From contig NW_003546506.1 in NCBI RefSeq assembly GCF_000090795.2, positions 55,812-100,919 of the forward strand: DNA of 45,108 nt, in the 5' to 3' direction. Under the pieces are notes generated by a model, which was not told where the DNA came from, made no database searches, and saw only the letters and a program-made list of their open reading frames with translations. A program made the position numbers and the translations under genes. The DNA is from Amphimedon queenslandica. Taxonomy: Eukaryota > Porifera > Demospongiae > Haplosclerida > Niphatidae. Shown piece after piece: positions 1 through 11,174 of this stretch (its first letter is position 1; the number at the start of each line of letters is the position of its first letter).

Positions 1-3000
1 TCCACAAATGAACTGTTTGGTGGATACTCCCTCACATCACACTCCACACGATCACCAGTGCCATCCTCCTCCATTCTACATCAGTTACTGTAACTATTCT
101 ACTCTATTAATGCAATCAACTTACAGTGGAACAAAGTGACAAGATATCGTCCTAATCGGATTTATTGTTGAATTGAAACCATCAACAACACCACCATAAA
201 ATATCTAGTGGAAAAGTAGAAGTACATAAATTACATGTATAATTATGCTGCCTAAAAAAATGTTCATGCATACATTTGCTTCAAGAACTACAAGTTCATA
301 GTCTTTATCATCAACAACTGTTTGACTTATATTAGCAAAGAAAGCAGTGAACCTGAAGAAGAATCGAGAAAACAAGCCACTGGGATCTGAAATAGAATCA
401 TTGATAGTAATTATTCTAAAGGTCAAATTAGACTGCATACTTCTAGTATTGACTGAAATTGTTTGAGAATAATTCCCAGATGAAGATCTGCATGTGTATG
501 TTCCAGAGATATTTGCTGTACCAGGTAGTATAAAATCACCGTCCCCGTAAAAATCAATGTAACTGAATAAATATGTTACATCTACTAAGTTAAGTTCCAT
601 ATCAATGTTTCTATGTGAATAGAGTCCTTTGAAGTCAGAAATGGAGACTCCTTCATTAAGGAGTCTTCTTCCATCATTGGTTGATGTGAAACTTGAGTTC
701 ATGAACTTGGTTAAATTTTGAACTATAGAATGATATTGTCATTTTAAAATTTATTTCTCCTCAGCATCATATTGTAAGCACATGTATAGAAATTCTTTAC
801 CTTCATTTCCATTTGAATCAAACCACTTGAACTCTTCTCCTATTGGGCTTCCACATATCAATGCAAAGGCATATCCTTGATTTATTGCATAAGATTCTCT
901 GACAAGTACATCGCCATTTAATACATCAAAAATTGAGAGTGTTATTGGAATTGAAGCTATTATAAAGATGCAAGAATGATTTTTCTCATCAAAAATAAGA
1001 ACAAATTTGCATGAGGAATGCACACATTAGTGCAAACACCAAATTGGGTTTTAGCAAAATAAAGTGTCTCCTTCCACATAAACTATATAAGCATAACAAA
1101 ATGGAATAAATCTATTTCAATTTCATGTATATGATGTAATTAAAAAATACAGCATTGGGGCTAATCCATGCAATCAGCTACTCATTAAATTTTATTAAAC
1201 TTACATGCTCCACACTGACTGTAGTCAGGAGCATCCCAACCAGTAACACGACAAATTCGAGTGACAAAACCAGAACGAAAGTTACAAGATAGTGAAACAG
1301 AAGAACCACTGGTACTAGTCAAGGCTGTCTCAGGCCAGGTATGATTACCATACACTGATGATGTAGTGTAGCTCTCATTACAGAACCTAAATTCTAAAAA
1401 GTACACAATTAATATTTGAATTAGATCTAACTACAATAATTGTGTGAACTACTCATGTGTACCTGAAATGTTAAGCTGTTGAAAATCTTCAGAAACTAAC
1501 TGGTTAACAGTTTCAAAAATACTTTGTGAAACATTCAATATCAACTGCTCATTTGGTGGATACTCTCTCACATTACACTCAATACGATCCAATGACTGAT
1601 TACCAATATGTATAATGTATTGTTATATGAATGAGAGCTATAGGTTATTTCTTACAGTGGAACAAAGGAACAAGATATAGTCCTTATTGGATCATCTGAT
1701 GCATTTAAACCAGCAATAACAGCACTAACAGATAGCTATAAGGAAAATATGAAGGAATACATAACAGCGTTTCAATATGTAGTTTCGCTTTCATTAGTTA
1801 TTATATTGCACATGCACTATCTTAAATAATTTTATTGAATGAATGAACCTTTCCCTTTCAAACTATATCTGTACCTCTTAACATTGCACTAAAAGCATTA
1901 GCTAAAAATGTGTGCATAACAAAGGTTCTTACTCTTGACTCAAAGACTGCTAAATCAAAATCCTTATCATTCACAGAGCTTGCACTAGAAATTAAACCAG
2001 TCATCCTTACATAAAACTCAGAAAAAGATCCACTAGGAGCTAAAACAAAACGTTAAATTAAAAAGAATCATATTGTATGAGAAAAGCAAAAGCTTGGTTT
2101 ATAATTTTTTAAGTTGCTCAAAAATTTGGCAGGCTATAGCCTTTGATTGTTGGTACAATTTTTGAGTAAATTTAAAAATTCATAAAAAATCCATTTTTGA
2201 TTGGAATCAGCTTAAATTGAATAAAAAACATGAAAATGTATATATGTATCAGAAAAATTATAAAAATGGAGAATTTTCTCCTGGGCATTTTTGACAAGAT
2301 TTGGCCTGAGACCAAAGGCTATAATTAGCCTTTGGTCATTGGGCCCATTTTTGAACAGCTTTAAAAATTCATGACAAACAAATTTAATTGGAATCAGCTC
2401 AAAGTTGATACTTGATACACAACATAAAAATGTGTATATGTATCAAAAAATATATATAAATGGAGAATTTTCCCCTGGGCATTTTTGTCAAAACACCCTT
2501 TAGCACAATTTTTGAGCAACTTGACAATCTACTAACAAAAATCTGCACATGCATAAATAGCACATACTTGAGACAATGATAGTAAGGTTTTGCATCTGGC
2601 CGTTAGCAGCTTGACAGGCATATTGCCCACCAATAGAAGAATTCGGAAGTATGAGATTAGACCCATTTCGAAAACTTGAAATCACAGAAGAGACTGAGGT
2701 ACTTGATTGGAACAGTTGTCTAAAGTCACTTGCAGAGAGACCTTCAATGAGTTCGCTGGTATTTGTAACACTTGATGCACTAACATCGAGTATACTCGGA
2801 ACTGATGAAAAAGATTTGAAAGTGATGCTATAGAATTTATTATTGTACCTTGAGTTTGGTTTCTAACCCATATAGGGTTCAAATTAATATTACCAAGGCA
2901 TATTAATCTAAATTGATATCCTTGATTTATTCTGTATGTATCACCTGTAATCACTTCACCAGTACCCAAATCAGTAATCTGGAATTCTATAATAATAATA

Positions 3001-3802
3001 AAATTATTTCATAATACTATTACATAGTTTTAAGCATGCAAGTTACATGTGACTAGTATGAAAAGATTTCAATCAACACAAACAAGGGCATTATCTTGCT
3101 ATATAAGTTCATTATCATAAGGACTCTGAATATTATAAATCAATTAAGATTTCCTCCTCATAGTAATGTTTCCAAACACATGCAACAGCATTTGTTTGGG
3201 CTATGATGAGCTGTAAAATTTAATAGTAATTGGTCACAGACAAAATAAACATGACAAAAAATGAAATGAAACCATGCATATGAATTTAAAAGCATTAAAC
3301 TGATTGTTAATATGACAACATTGAATGGAGGAAACAACCTGACAGACGGACATTGTAATTGCCAACTACTTTCAGTTTACACCATAACTGTCATGCACTA
3401 TATGACCTTGTAGAGGAATAGATCTACATCATAGGTAAGCTATGCATGATATCATAAACTGTTTGAAGAATGAAAATGATAAACTGAGTAGATATTGTTT
3501 GGTAAAGAATGCAATGAAATATACCATATGTATGCAGATGGTGTATGTACGTGCATACAAATTTGCAATAATTCAAATTCTGTTTTTTAACACAAAGCTA
3601 GTATCTTACTAATTAGAAACATGGCATGCTAATATCATTATCATAAAAGAATTAGGATAAGATTACAATAACAATACAAGCAAGCAACCAGGAGTGAATG
3701 CATGCACAGAATTTAATAATAAATCAACTCACGCGAATCTGCAACAGATAAAAGACACAGGAATAGAGCTACTGCTCCTATAACTCTTGAGAATGAATAC
3801 AT
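1..3802 (-). CDS. Ig + HormR modular receptor-like protein, 5' part (3' end outside window)
   Basis: Starts at ATG 3802 with a signal peptide (MYSFSRVIGAVALFLCLL...). Exons I place: 3733-3802, 2849-2986, 2568-2801, 1933-2039, 1656-1735, 1463-1595, 1205-1393, 801-956, 441-722, 274-386, 125-204, 1-75. An Ig-like domain (INQGYQFRLIC, then W, then GGQYAC) is followed by a block containing VNDKDFDLAVFES, a Cys-bearing block (IRTISCSFVP, then ECNVREYPP), and a hormone-receptor-like domain (HTWPE...RICRVTGWDAPDYSQC). The whole order then begins again (INQGYAFALIC, GTYTC, VDDKDYELVVLEA, IRTISCHFVP, ECDVREYPP). HormR domains are typical of adhesion/secretin GPCR ectodomains, and the next gene is one, so a GPCR with its 7TM beyond the left edge is my guess; a secreted protein is possible. 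All phases agree except at exon 5/6 (1656/1595). Confidence 0.72.
2095..2515. repeat. Two units of the dispersed palindromic intron repeat (diverged)
   Basis: Lies in the intron between 2568 and 2039. Each unit has the family order: 'tttttgagcaactt' type start, 'ttggaatcagct', 'tatatgtatcagaaaa', 'aaatggagaattttc', 'ggcatttttg'. The central palindrome here is a variant around 'ccaaaggctat' (near 2313-2336) instead of the usual tccctgtactatagtacaggg. Confidence 0.6.
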
Positions 3803-4409
3803 CTTTGACCCACCAGAAAGAAAGAGAGAGAGAGAGAATACTGAACTATAAAGCTGGCAGTCAAATATATCAACTGTACATGAGTGGCTTCAGTACAACA
3901 GGAAATTACTGCATGTCATAAATAGACTATCACTTCTGGATAATTGAACTCATTCACTTATGAGGATTCTGTTGCTAATACTAAGTAAAATATAATATTC
4001 ATTTTATACTGTACTATTATACAAATCACAATAACTAACAAACACTTGTCCCACAACATGTGCAAACTAGAATTCTCTCTTAGCCAAATGCCCTGTACTA
4101 TACTGTGACGATAGTTCATGGTCTTTGGCCAAACTTTTGAGTAAATTTAAAATTCAATTTTGATCAGCATCAGCTCTTTATACACAGCATTAAACATGTA
4201 GATCTATATGTATCAGAAAATGTAAAAGCACATGTACGGTCAGTAAATTTAGTCTATCATTACAAGAAGGAATTCTCCAAAGACGCATTCATTGATTGAT
4301 TTATTGATTAAATTTAAATAGTAAATTAATTCAATGTAACACAAAATAAAATTTAAAGGGAATGAATTATCCATCACACCAGTGAGATGATGAAAGACTT
4401 TGGTCCCTG
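3803..4409. other. Intergenic: 5' flank of the Ig/HormR gene and 3' flank of the adhesion GPCR
   Basis: No coding exon seen. 3825-3838 is a short GA run just upstream of the ATG at 3802. A partial copy of the palindromic intron repeat lies at about 4090-4280 ('ccctgtactatactgtgacgatag', then 'gatcagcatcagct' and 'atgtatcagaaaatg'). 4290-4335 is A/T-rich with several TTGATT steps. Confidence 0.5.
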
Positions 4410-7400
4410 TCAGTTGTCGCTATTTTGAAGAATTTTATCTGTATCAGTGAAAGATGTCAAACGACTGACATTAGGAGGAGTTTTTGAGTCATGATTGTTT
4501 ATGAATCTCTTATTAATGTTAGATCTACTAGATGCAGTTATCATCGTTTTATTGTTAGACGCTGAAGAATTTGTCTTCTTTTCTTGGCAGAAAAGTGCAT
4601 TCCAAGCATCTCTGGATTCACCACTAAAAATAACGAAAAACAAAAATATAAAAAATCCTTGAAAAGCATTGAAGAAAGCAAATAAGAACTGGACAGTGTA
4701 AGAGACTCCAGGCTCAGAAATAAAAGTGAAGATACCAAAGATCCATGTCAAACCACACAATAGCATTACGCCAGTTAATGGTATTAACATCTTGATAGCT
4801 TCTTTGGTTGTCATGGAGGGTCTTCCTAATCGTCTATTCCTGTCCACGTTGTGTTTGATCACCACAACAATGATAATAGCAAAGACGACAAGGTTGAATA
4901 GGAGGATGAGGAATACAGGAATCAGGAAGGCAGTTACAAATGGCACCATCTCTCCAATGAAGCAGCTAGAAATAATAAACTTTAAAAACAGGATAATGGC
5001 ATAGGGAAAGAGCTTACAAGTTAATTTGATCAGTAGAATTATCAAACACATAAAAGTTTGGATCAATTGAAACTGTTATAGTCAGAGGCAGTAATGGAAT
5101 ACCTGCAAATTGTATTATGAACATAATAGAGGTGCTATTTTTCAGTTCTTACCCCAGCATACAAGAGAGACAGTCAGAATATATTTCCATGTTATGGTTG
5201 AGAATACAATGACTAGTTTCTGAAACATTAGTACAGCCTCAGCTCCCATCCACATCCATGATACAAGAGCAAAGTAATGAATGAGAACACCAACTGTTAT
5301 ACAACCAGCTCTCACTGATACTCTATCAATACCAACAACAAATACTATTAGCATGAAAATCAACGAGAGACAGAGTTGAACATGAAACTTGCTGACATCT
5401 CTTTTTCTGAATTTCCTGTAAATATTTGATGAAAATGTACAAACATGATTACATTGCCTACTTGAAAATGATTAATGTTATAATTGTGAGTGCTAGTCCC
5501 AGCAGTGATAGGATGCTACCAATAATTGTAATAGCTTCCAGAGCATGTTGAACAGGAGTTGGTGGGGTGGAACCATCTCTTATTCCTACATCCTGTAAAA
5601 ATAATATTAAAAAAAATTAATTATCAAATCAAGGTTGCTGCTGCAATGCAAGGGGTCACTTACCACAAGACAAGCAAAGCTAGTCAAGTGATTACAAACA
5701 CAAGTCACATAGCTTATATTGATGACATGAGTAGTGCAGCCAGAAACACTCCAGTTTCCTCTGCCTCCTTTATAAACAGACAGTCAATGAAATCTTAGGA
5801 TTTATACATAATACCTGATGCAGAGAAATCCCAATATACACAGCGGTGATTGGTAGCATTCTAAAAAAAGAAATTTTGAAAACACTAATTATTTTCTACC
5901 AAATATTCTTTCTGTACTTCTTGTGTTATTGTGAAGTTTATTGTGACATTGTCAGGTAGAACGGTTCCATCAGGAATACCACCAACACTAGCACCAATTA
6001 CTGTTGATCCTACAACAGTATCCGATGGAACGTCACAAATTGGAAACAAAGTTGAACGATTGTACAATAGGAATGAAAGTATTATATCATCTCTGTTGGT
6101 TGCATCCCTAATGCTGCCTGGTAAATAAAATCCTGATTCTTGTGTCCTGTTACTCCTTGATTCCAAATTGATAGATAACGACCCATCTAAAAATATTATC
6201 ATTAAGCATGAATGAAAGTACATATACTGTATATATTATACATGTAGCTTCTCTTACTTATTGATGACCCAATAAAAGTGATGCCAATAAATCCAGTCCT
6301 CTCTATCTGTAATCAGTAAGCCATACAACATAATCATACAATTAATGCATCACTTGATCTTACTCTTAGTCCCTGGAATGCAATGCCAGTTTCAATGATT
6401 GTCAAGTTAGTAAAGTTCTCTTGACTTATCAATGCATCCACTATCCTTTCAAATGACTGGACAATACTATGCATAACAATTATATACATTCATAGAAAAG
6501 TGAATATACATTATGATAGACTTACACATTAGATTGTGCTCCTAATACAATTGGAGGCCAATAACTAACTCCATCCAGTACCTGTACAACACTCTCAATT
6601 ATTATCTATTATAATATAAAATATTATAATGAAAGTTTGAAAATTTATGATTCCATAAACCAGGCCCTTACTGTTATAAATTCTGTTGAAAACAATTCAA
6701 AAGTGATGCCAGGATCAGAAAATAACAAGGCTATCTTGTTTAGTAGAAATGACGTACTGATCAAATTGTTTGAATTTTGATTGCCAGGTTCAGTTACTTG
6801 AGATATTAATGCCGAAAGTTCTTGACAGACAAAAACGACATTATTAATAGTGATATTAGTCTATAAAGGAAGCAAAAACAAATTTAATGAAAATTAGTGA
6901 ACATGTACTGGGCATACCCTAGCCAGAGAAACAAATGCAGCAGTAATCCCAGGATCAGCACAGTTTGATATATCATGAGTGTCCCATACACCATTCCTCC
7001 TACACTGTCTAATAGCTCTAGCTCCAATAGGACCATGAGGACAAGGAAGGTTAGCTAATGATCCAACAGGTGTTACTGGCCACTGAAATGTACCACGATC
7101 ATTAACTATAGTCTCACTGACACAAAAACCTACAAAGAATCAATCTATTATCAATACATATTGTGTCTATGTATATACCTTGAGATACAGTTGGACTAGG
7201 TGACATATGAATAGAAGTATATGATGATGAAGGGACAGTAGAACTGCTTACTGAGGAAATGGCTTGAGAGCTGGTTGATGGCAAAATAACTACACTTGAT
7301 GTTGCCAAATAAGATGATGAAAACAGAGTAGCAGGAGACTGGGTAGTTTGAGCATTCATATGTGAAGGAGAGTGTTTCTCTAGATGCAAAAAGTAATAAA

Positions 7401-7488
7401 TTATCAGAGCCACTGCTCCTGATCCTGAAAGGAGCCCAAGGATCATACCAGCTCCAGCACAAAGAGCCAGAATGACACTGACTTTCAT
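4410..7488 (-). CDS. Adhesion G protein-coupled receptor (HormR-GAIN/GPS-7TM)
   Basis: Thirteen exons join in phase to 796 aa: 7179-7488, 6918-7129, 6672-6860, 6526-6581, 6364-6466, 6258-6306, 5900-6186, 5815-5860, 5664-5767, 5462-5592, 5153-5415, 5018-5102, 4410-4965. Start ATG 7488 (the upstream in-frame codon is GTG). Order: hydrophobic N-terminus (residues ~4-34), Ser/Thr-rich linker, HormR (FQWPVTPVG...CRRNGVWDTHDISNC, ~105-165), a GAIN-like stretch, then a full GPS (~403-452): CVYWDF, NWSVSGC, CVCNHLTSFA. Autoproteolysis is expected at HL/T. TM1 begins in exon 10; TM3 carries HYFALVSWMWMGAEA, TM6 GLTWIFG and TM7 FNAFQGFFIF, all family B2 hallmarks. The cytoplasmic tail (~80 aa) is Ser/Thr/Asn-rich. 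It would act at the plasma membrane; ligand unknown. Confidence 0.93.
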
Positions 7489-8280
7489 TCTCACTGCTTT
7501 CTTAGACTAACAGATACTTTACTCAATGCTTATATGTTTGCATTGGCATAGTAAAATTGCATATGGAATGCAGAAAACCTTGAGCTTAACTCGAACTATC
7601 CAATTACATTAATGAATGAAAATTCAAAGCATTTCTCCTACACAGGACCACAACAAATGCAGGAATTGCTCATACAAATGAAAAAGCATAATAAGGTATC
7701 TATGTACACAACAGTGTTAGAATCCTTCTTGGTATAGCTATCGCGTTACAATACGTCATACTACAAAAATTGAAAAGTGATACAATCTAGGATGAATGTG
7801 TGAATGGATGCATGGTCAGTAAACATGGTGTACATAGCTGGCATGGGGCCAAGGACTTGGTGCTTGTACTTAAGCACAAACTTAAACTAGCATAGCCTCC
7901 AAAGTCTGTGCATGGTGCTGCTTGCAAGTACATGTATATACATGTACCTTTTCAAAAATATGTATGTACTTTGTACTGCCCTCTGGCTTCAAGGAAACAT
8001 TATATCTACTTCTGTTACTGAATCTTCATAATAAACACAGCAACGTTGCCAGCATGTAATAATAAATATATATATATATATAGGATATGACATACAAACA
8101 ATCGGTAGGTAATCAACAAAGAATTGGAGGAGTTTGGTATAATTATAAACTAACAATACCAGCATGGCATACATTGTTGACGAATTACTTTGTGAGGGAT
8201 TGAGAGAGGATTATTATAAAAAGTTTCATGCATTAAGTGATGATATAAAATAAAGAGATGAGCATATGAGCTACACTTCA
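7489..8280. other. Intergenic between adhesion GPCR 5' end and GON4L 3' end
   Basis: I see no exon with supportable splice sites. It holds short palindromic 'tacatgtatatacatgta' sequence (7926-7947) and a (TA)n run (8064-8082). The GPCR promoter should lie just above 7488; no clear TATA box is visible. Confidence 0.45.
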
Positions 8281-10808
8281 TTAAGGAGAACTAGTTATAC
8301 GTTGAGAAGAAGAGCCTTCCCAATCGTGGGGTACGCTGACTTCCTCAAAATCATCACCAGCCTACAGCAGACATGCAATTATAGTAAGAGTGAATATTAA
8401 CTATAGTGTTAATTAACTTACTTGTTTTTGATCTGATGAGGAAATGTTGACTTCTTCAAAGTCATTCTGAGACCTACAAAGTGACCAAAACAGAATCCAT
8501 TCATAATCATACTCTTGAATGTAAGAGTATACTATTTAAACATGTGTGTGTGTGTGTCTGAATTGGATGAGCTAACTTTTCTGTAATTCTTTTTGCTGGT
8601 AGTACACCTGATACAAAGTGCCTTAGGTCACTAAGAAGTTCATCGTGTGATAACATCATTTCATTTAGCTCTAATACAATCTACACACGTGTACAAGTAC
8701 ATGTACCAAAAGAGAATTAAGAAAGAAAAATGAAGGAAATGATTAGTATTCCTTCACCTGGTTTTTCCTAGTATCATCTGCAGCCTCAAGTGATCGTAAT
8801 TTTGATAAAATATCACTCAATTGGAGTGGACTATCTCCATATTGATCCTTAATTAAATCATACCAAATACAGGCATAGTTTAATGACTATACATTAACAT
8901 AATTTCATTAATCCTTACTTGTAAATTTCTGCTGAAAGTCTTCACTTGCTCAAAGTCAATTTTATCAGCTATCTATGGAGAAGAGGCTAAAATATCTTAA
9001 AGTAACTAAAGGCTTAACCACTTTAGCTTGAACAGCATCTTTGGGATCAAGGAATGCCATGAACAGCTTCAGTAGGTAGGGCCACTGCTGCAACACAGGC
9101 TTTACTGCCATATACAACTACAGGGAAAAGAGAATGAAACAAGAAAATTAAGTAATAAAAAAACAGTTAAAGAAGTTATTATTTTAATAATAATAATATT
9201 ATTAATAATAAATACCTTTCCTGGTGACCATTCCCTCTTGCGAGCTGTGATCAACAGTTTTAAAAAAGTGTTGTAATTTTCAGGTGAGCTCATTGTCATT
9301 GCCTAAGATTACACATAAAAATTCCATTAACAATGAAATGTGATGAAATGTCATTAAATGAACACGAATTATGCAATTTACAGTCATTGATTATAGAAAT
9401 ATTCCAAGTATGAGAACAATGGAGTCATAAGGTTTGAGGTTGTATAGTCCGACAGGATAATAATAATAATGTCAAAATAATAATATTGCATAACTGTATA
9501 GCAAGCAACATGTACATGTACATGTACATGATACAAACTTTTATCAATAGTCACTGCTAATTCTATTACTCAACACTGTAAATGAATGCTATAATTGGCT
9601 GACTTTAACTAGCGTGTGTTAATTAAAGGTATGTCTGTGTTTGTAGTACATACACACATTCTGTACATGTATATGTACATGTACATGTACATACATGTAT
9701 GTGTAGAATGTATTACCTTTACTTCTGTTAGATAGTTAAAAGCATAGCGAGCTGCTGGATCAGAACCCTGTAATAAGATACATGTACATGAATGTACATA
9801 CATGTGTACATGTACATGAATGTACTCATGATTTTTTTCCAGTTAAACTTACTTCCAGTCCAGCCATGTATAGGAGCTGCCTATAATCACCTTTACATCC
9901 AGTCTTTGTCTCTGACTGTGTCTCTATGGGCCCGAGGGAGAGCCTCATTCTCTTCTTCCCTTTCTTGAGAGTCTTTGAGGGTGCAACTGATTCCAAGTCG
10001 TCTTTAAGGTTTCTTTTACTCCCACCAGGAGAGGAGGAGGAGGAGGAGGAGGAGGGAGGGCAGGAGGAGGAGGAAGAAGAGGATGAGAGGAGGTTGTAAG
10101 TGGTCGCTATCTTCTTTAGCTCTTCTTTTCTCTTTTCTTTCTTTTCTCTCTCCTCATACTCAACCTGCTCTCTCTTTAAGTGATACTTCTACAGGAAAAG
10201 TTATTTGTATTTAATATTTATAATATTAATACTAAACTATCAATATCACATGTACATGTACATGACATATCATGATCTAATACTTTAGTTGCATGTACAC
10301 ATGTATATGTACATGTATATGTACATGTACATGTACGTACAATTATCCATTGTGGTAGTCTAGTGAACAAGTATGGATCAATGGCATCTTTGTCAAATGG
10401 GATCTTAATTTCGCCAGTTCTCTTGTAATACTAGGGAAATGAGAGAGAGGGGAGAGAGAGAGAGAGGGGAGAGAGAGAGGAGGGGGAGAGCGAAGACAAA
10501 AGAGAGAAAGGAGCCCCCACCATATTATGTACAAGTACATGCATTCCTCATATACCTTGATAACATTGTCCTGCTTTGTCCTTTTTGATGTTAAATTCTT
10601 AACACGTAAGTGAAGCTACAGAAATATGACACCACCTCATAATTACTATTGGCATACCAGAGGCATTAAGGAACCAGACTGACCTGTTTTGTGGTTTTAG
10701 TGGGTAAAAGCTTCTCTTGTATCAACTTCCAAGAGGAACTACCATAATGATCCATACCAAGAACTAGTAGACTAATATAATGGAAGAAAAGGAGAGAGAG
10801 GGGGGGGG

Positions 10809-10853
<45 letters not shown>

Positions 10854-11131
10854 AGGGTTATATGTACATTGTACATATACATGTACATACTAGTCTTCTG
10901 TTGTAGTGAAATACTTTGACCCTTGAGTCCCACTGCTTTCAACAGGAGCTACAGTATATAATAATACAATGATACAGTATAACGTAAGGAATGAGATTCA
11001 ATGGTAACATACACAATCCATGCTCAGGTAAGTGGTATGGATACTGCCAGAATATCCCGTGAGTCATTATAACGTCTTGAACAACATCAGGAACTCTAGG
11101 AGGATTACCAAATGCTACATACAAAAATAAC

Positions 11132-11174
<43 letters not shown>

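Noticed and set aside
4726-5004. + strand ORFs antisense to the GPCR, GON4L, receptor and Calx-beta exons
   Set aside because: Shadow frames of well-supported exons with no conserved motifs.
8064-8082. (TA)n run as a TATA promoter for the adhesion GPCR
   Set aside because: It is about 580 bp from the ATG, next to the GON4L 3' end, and looks like an ordinary microsatellite.
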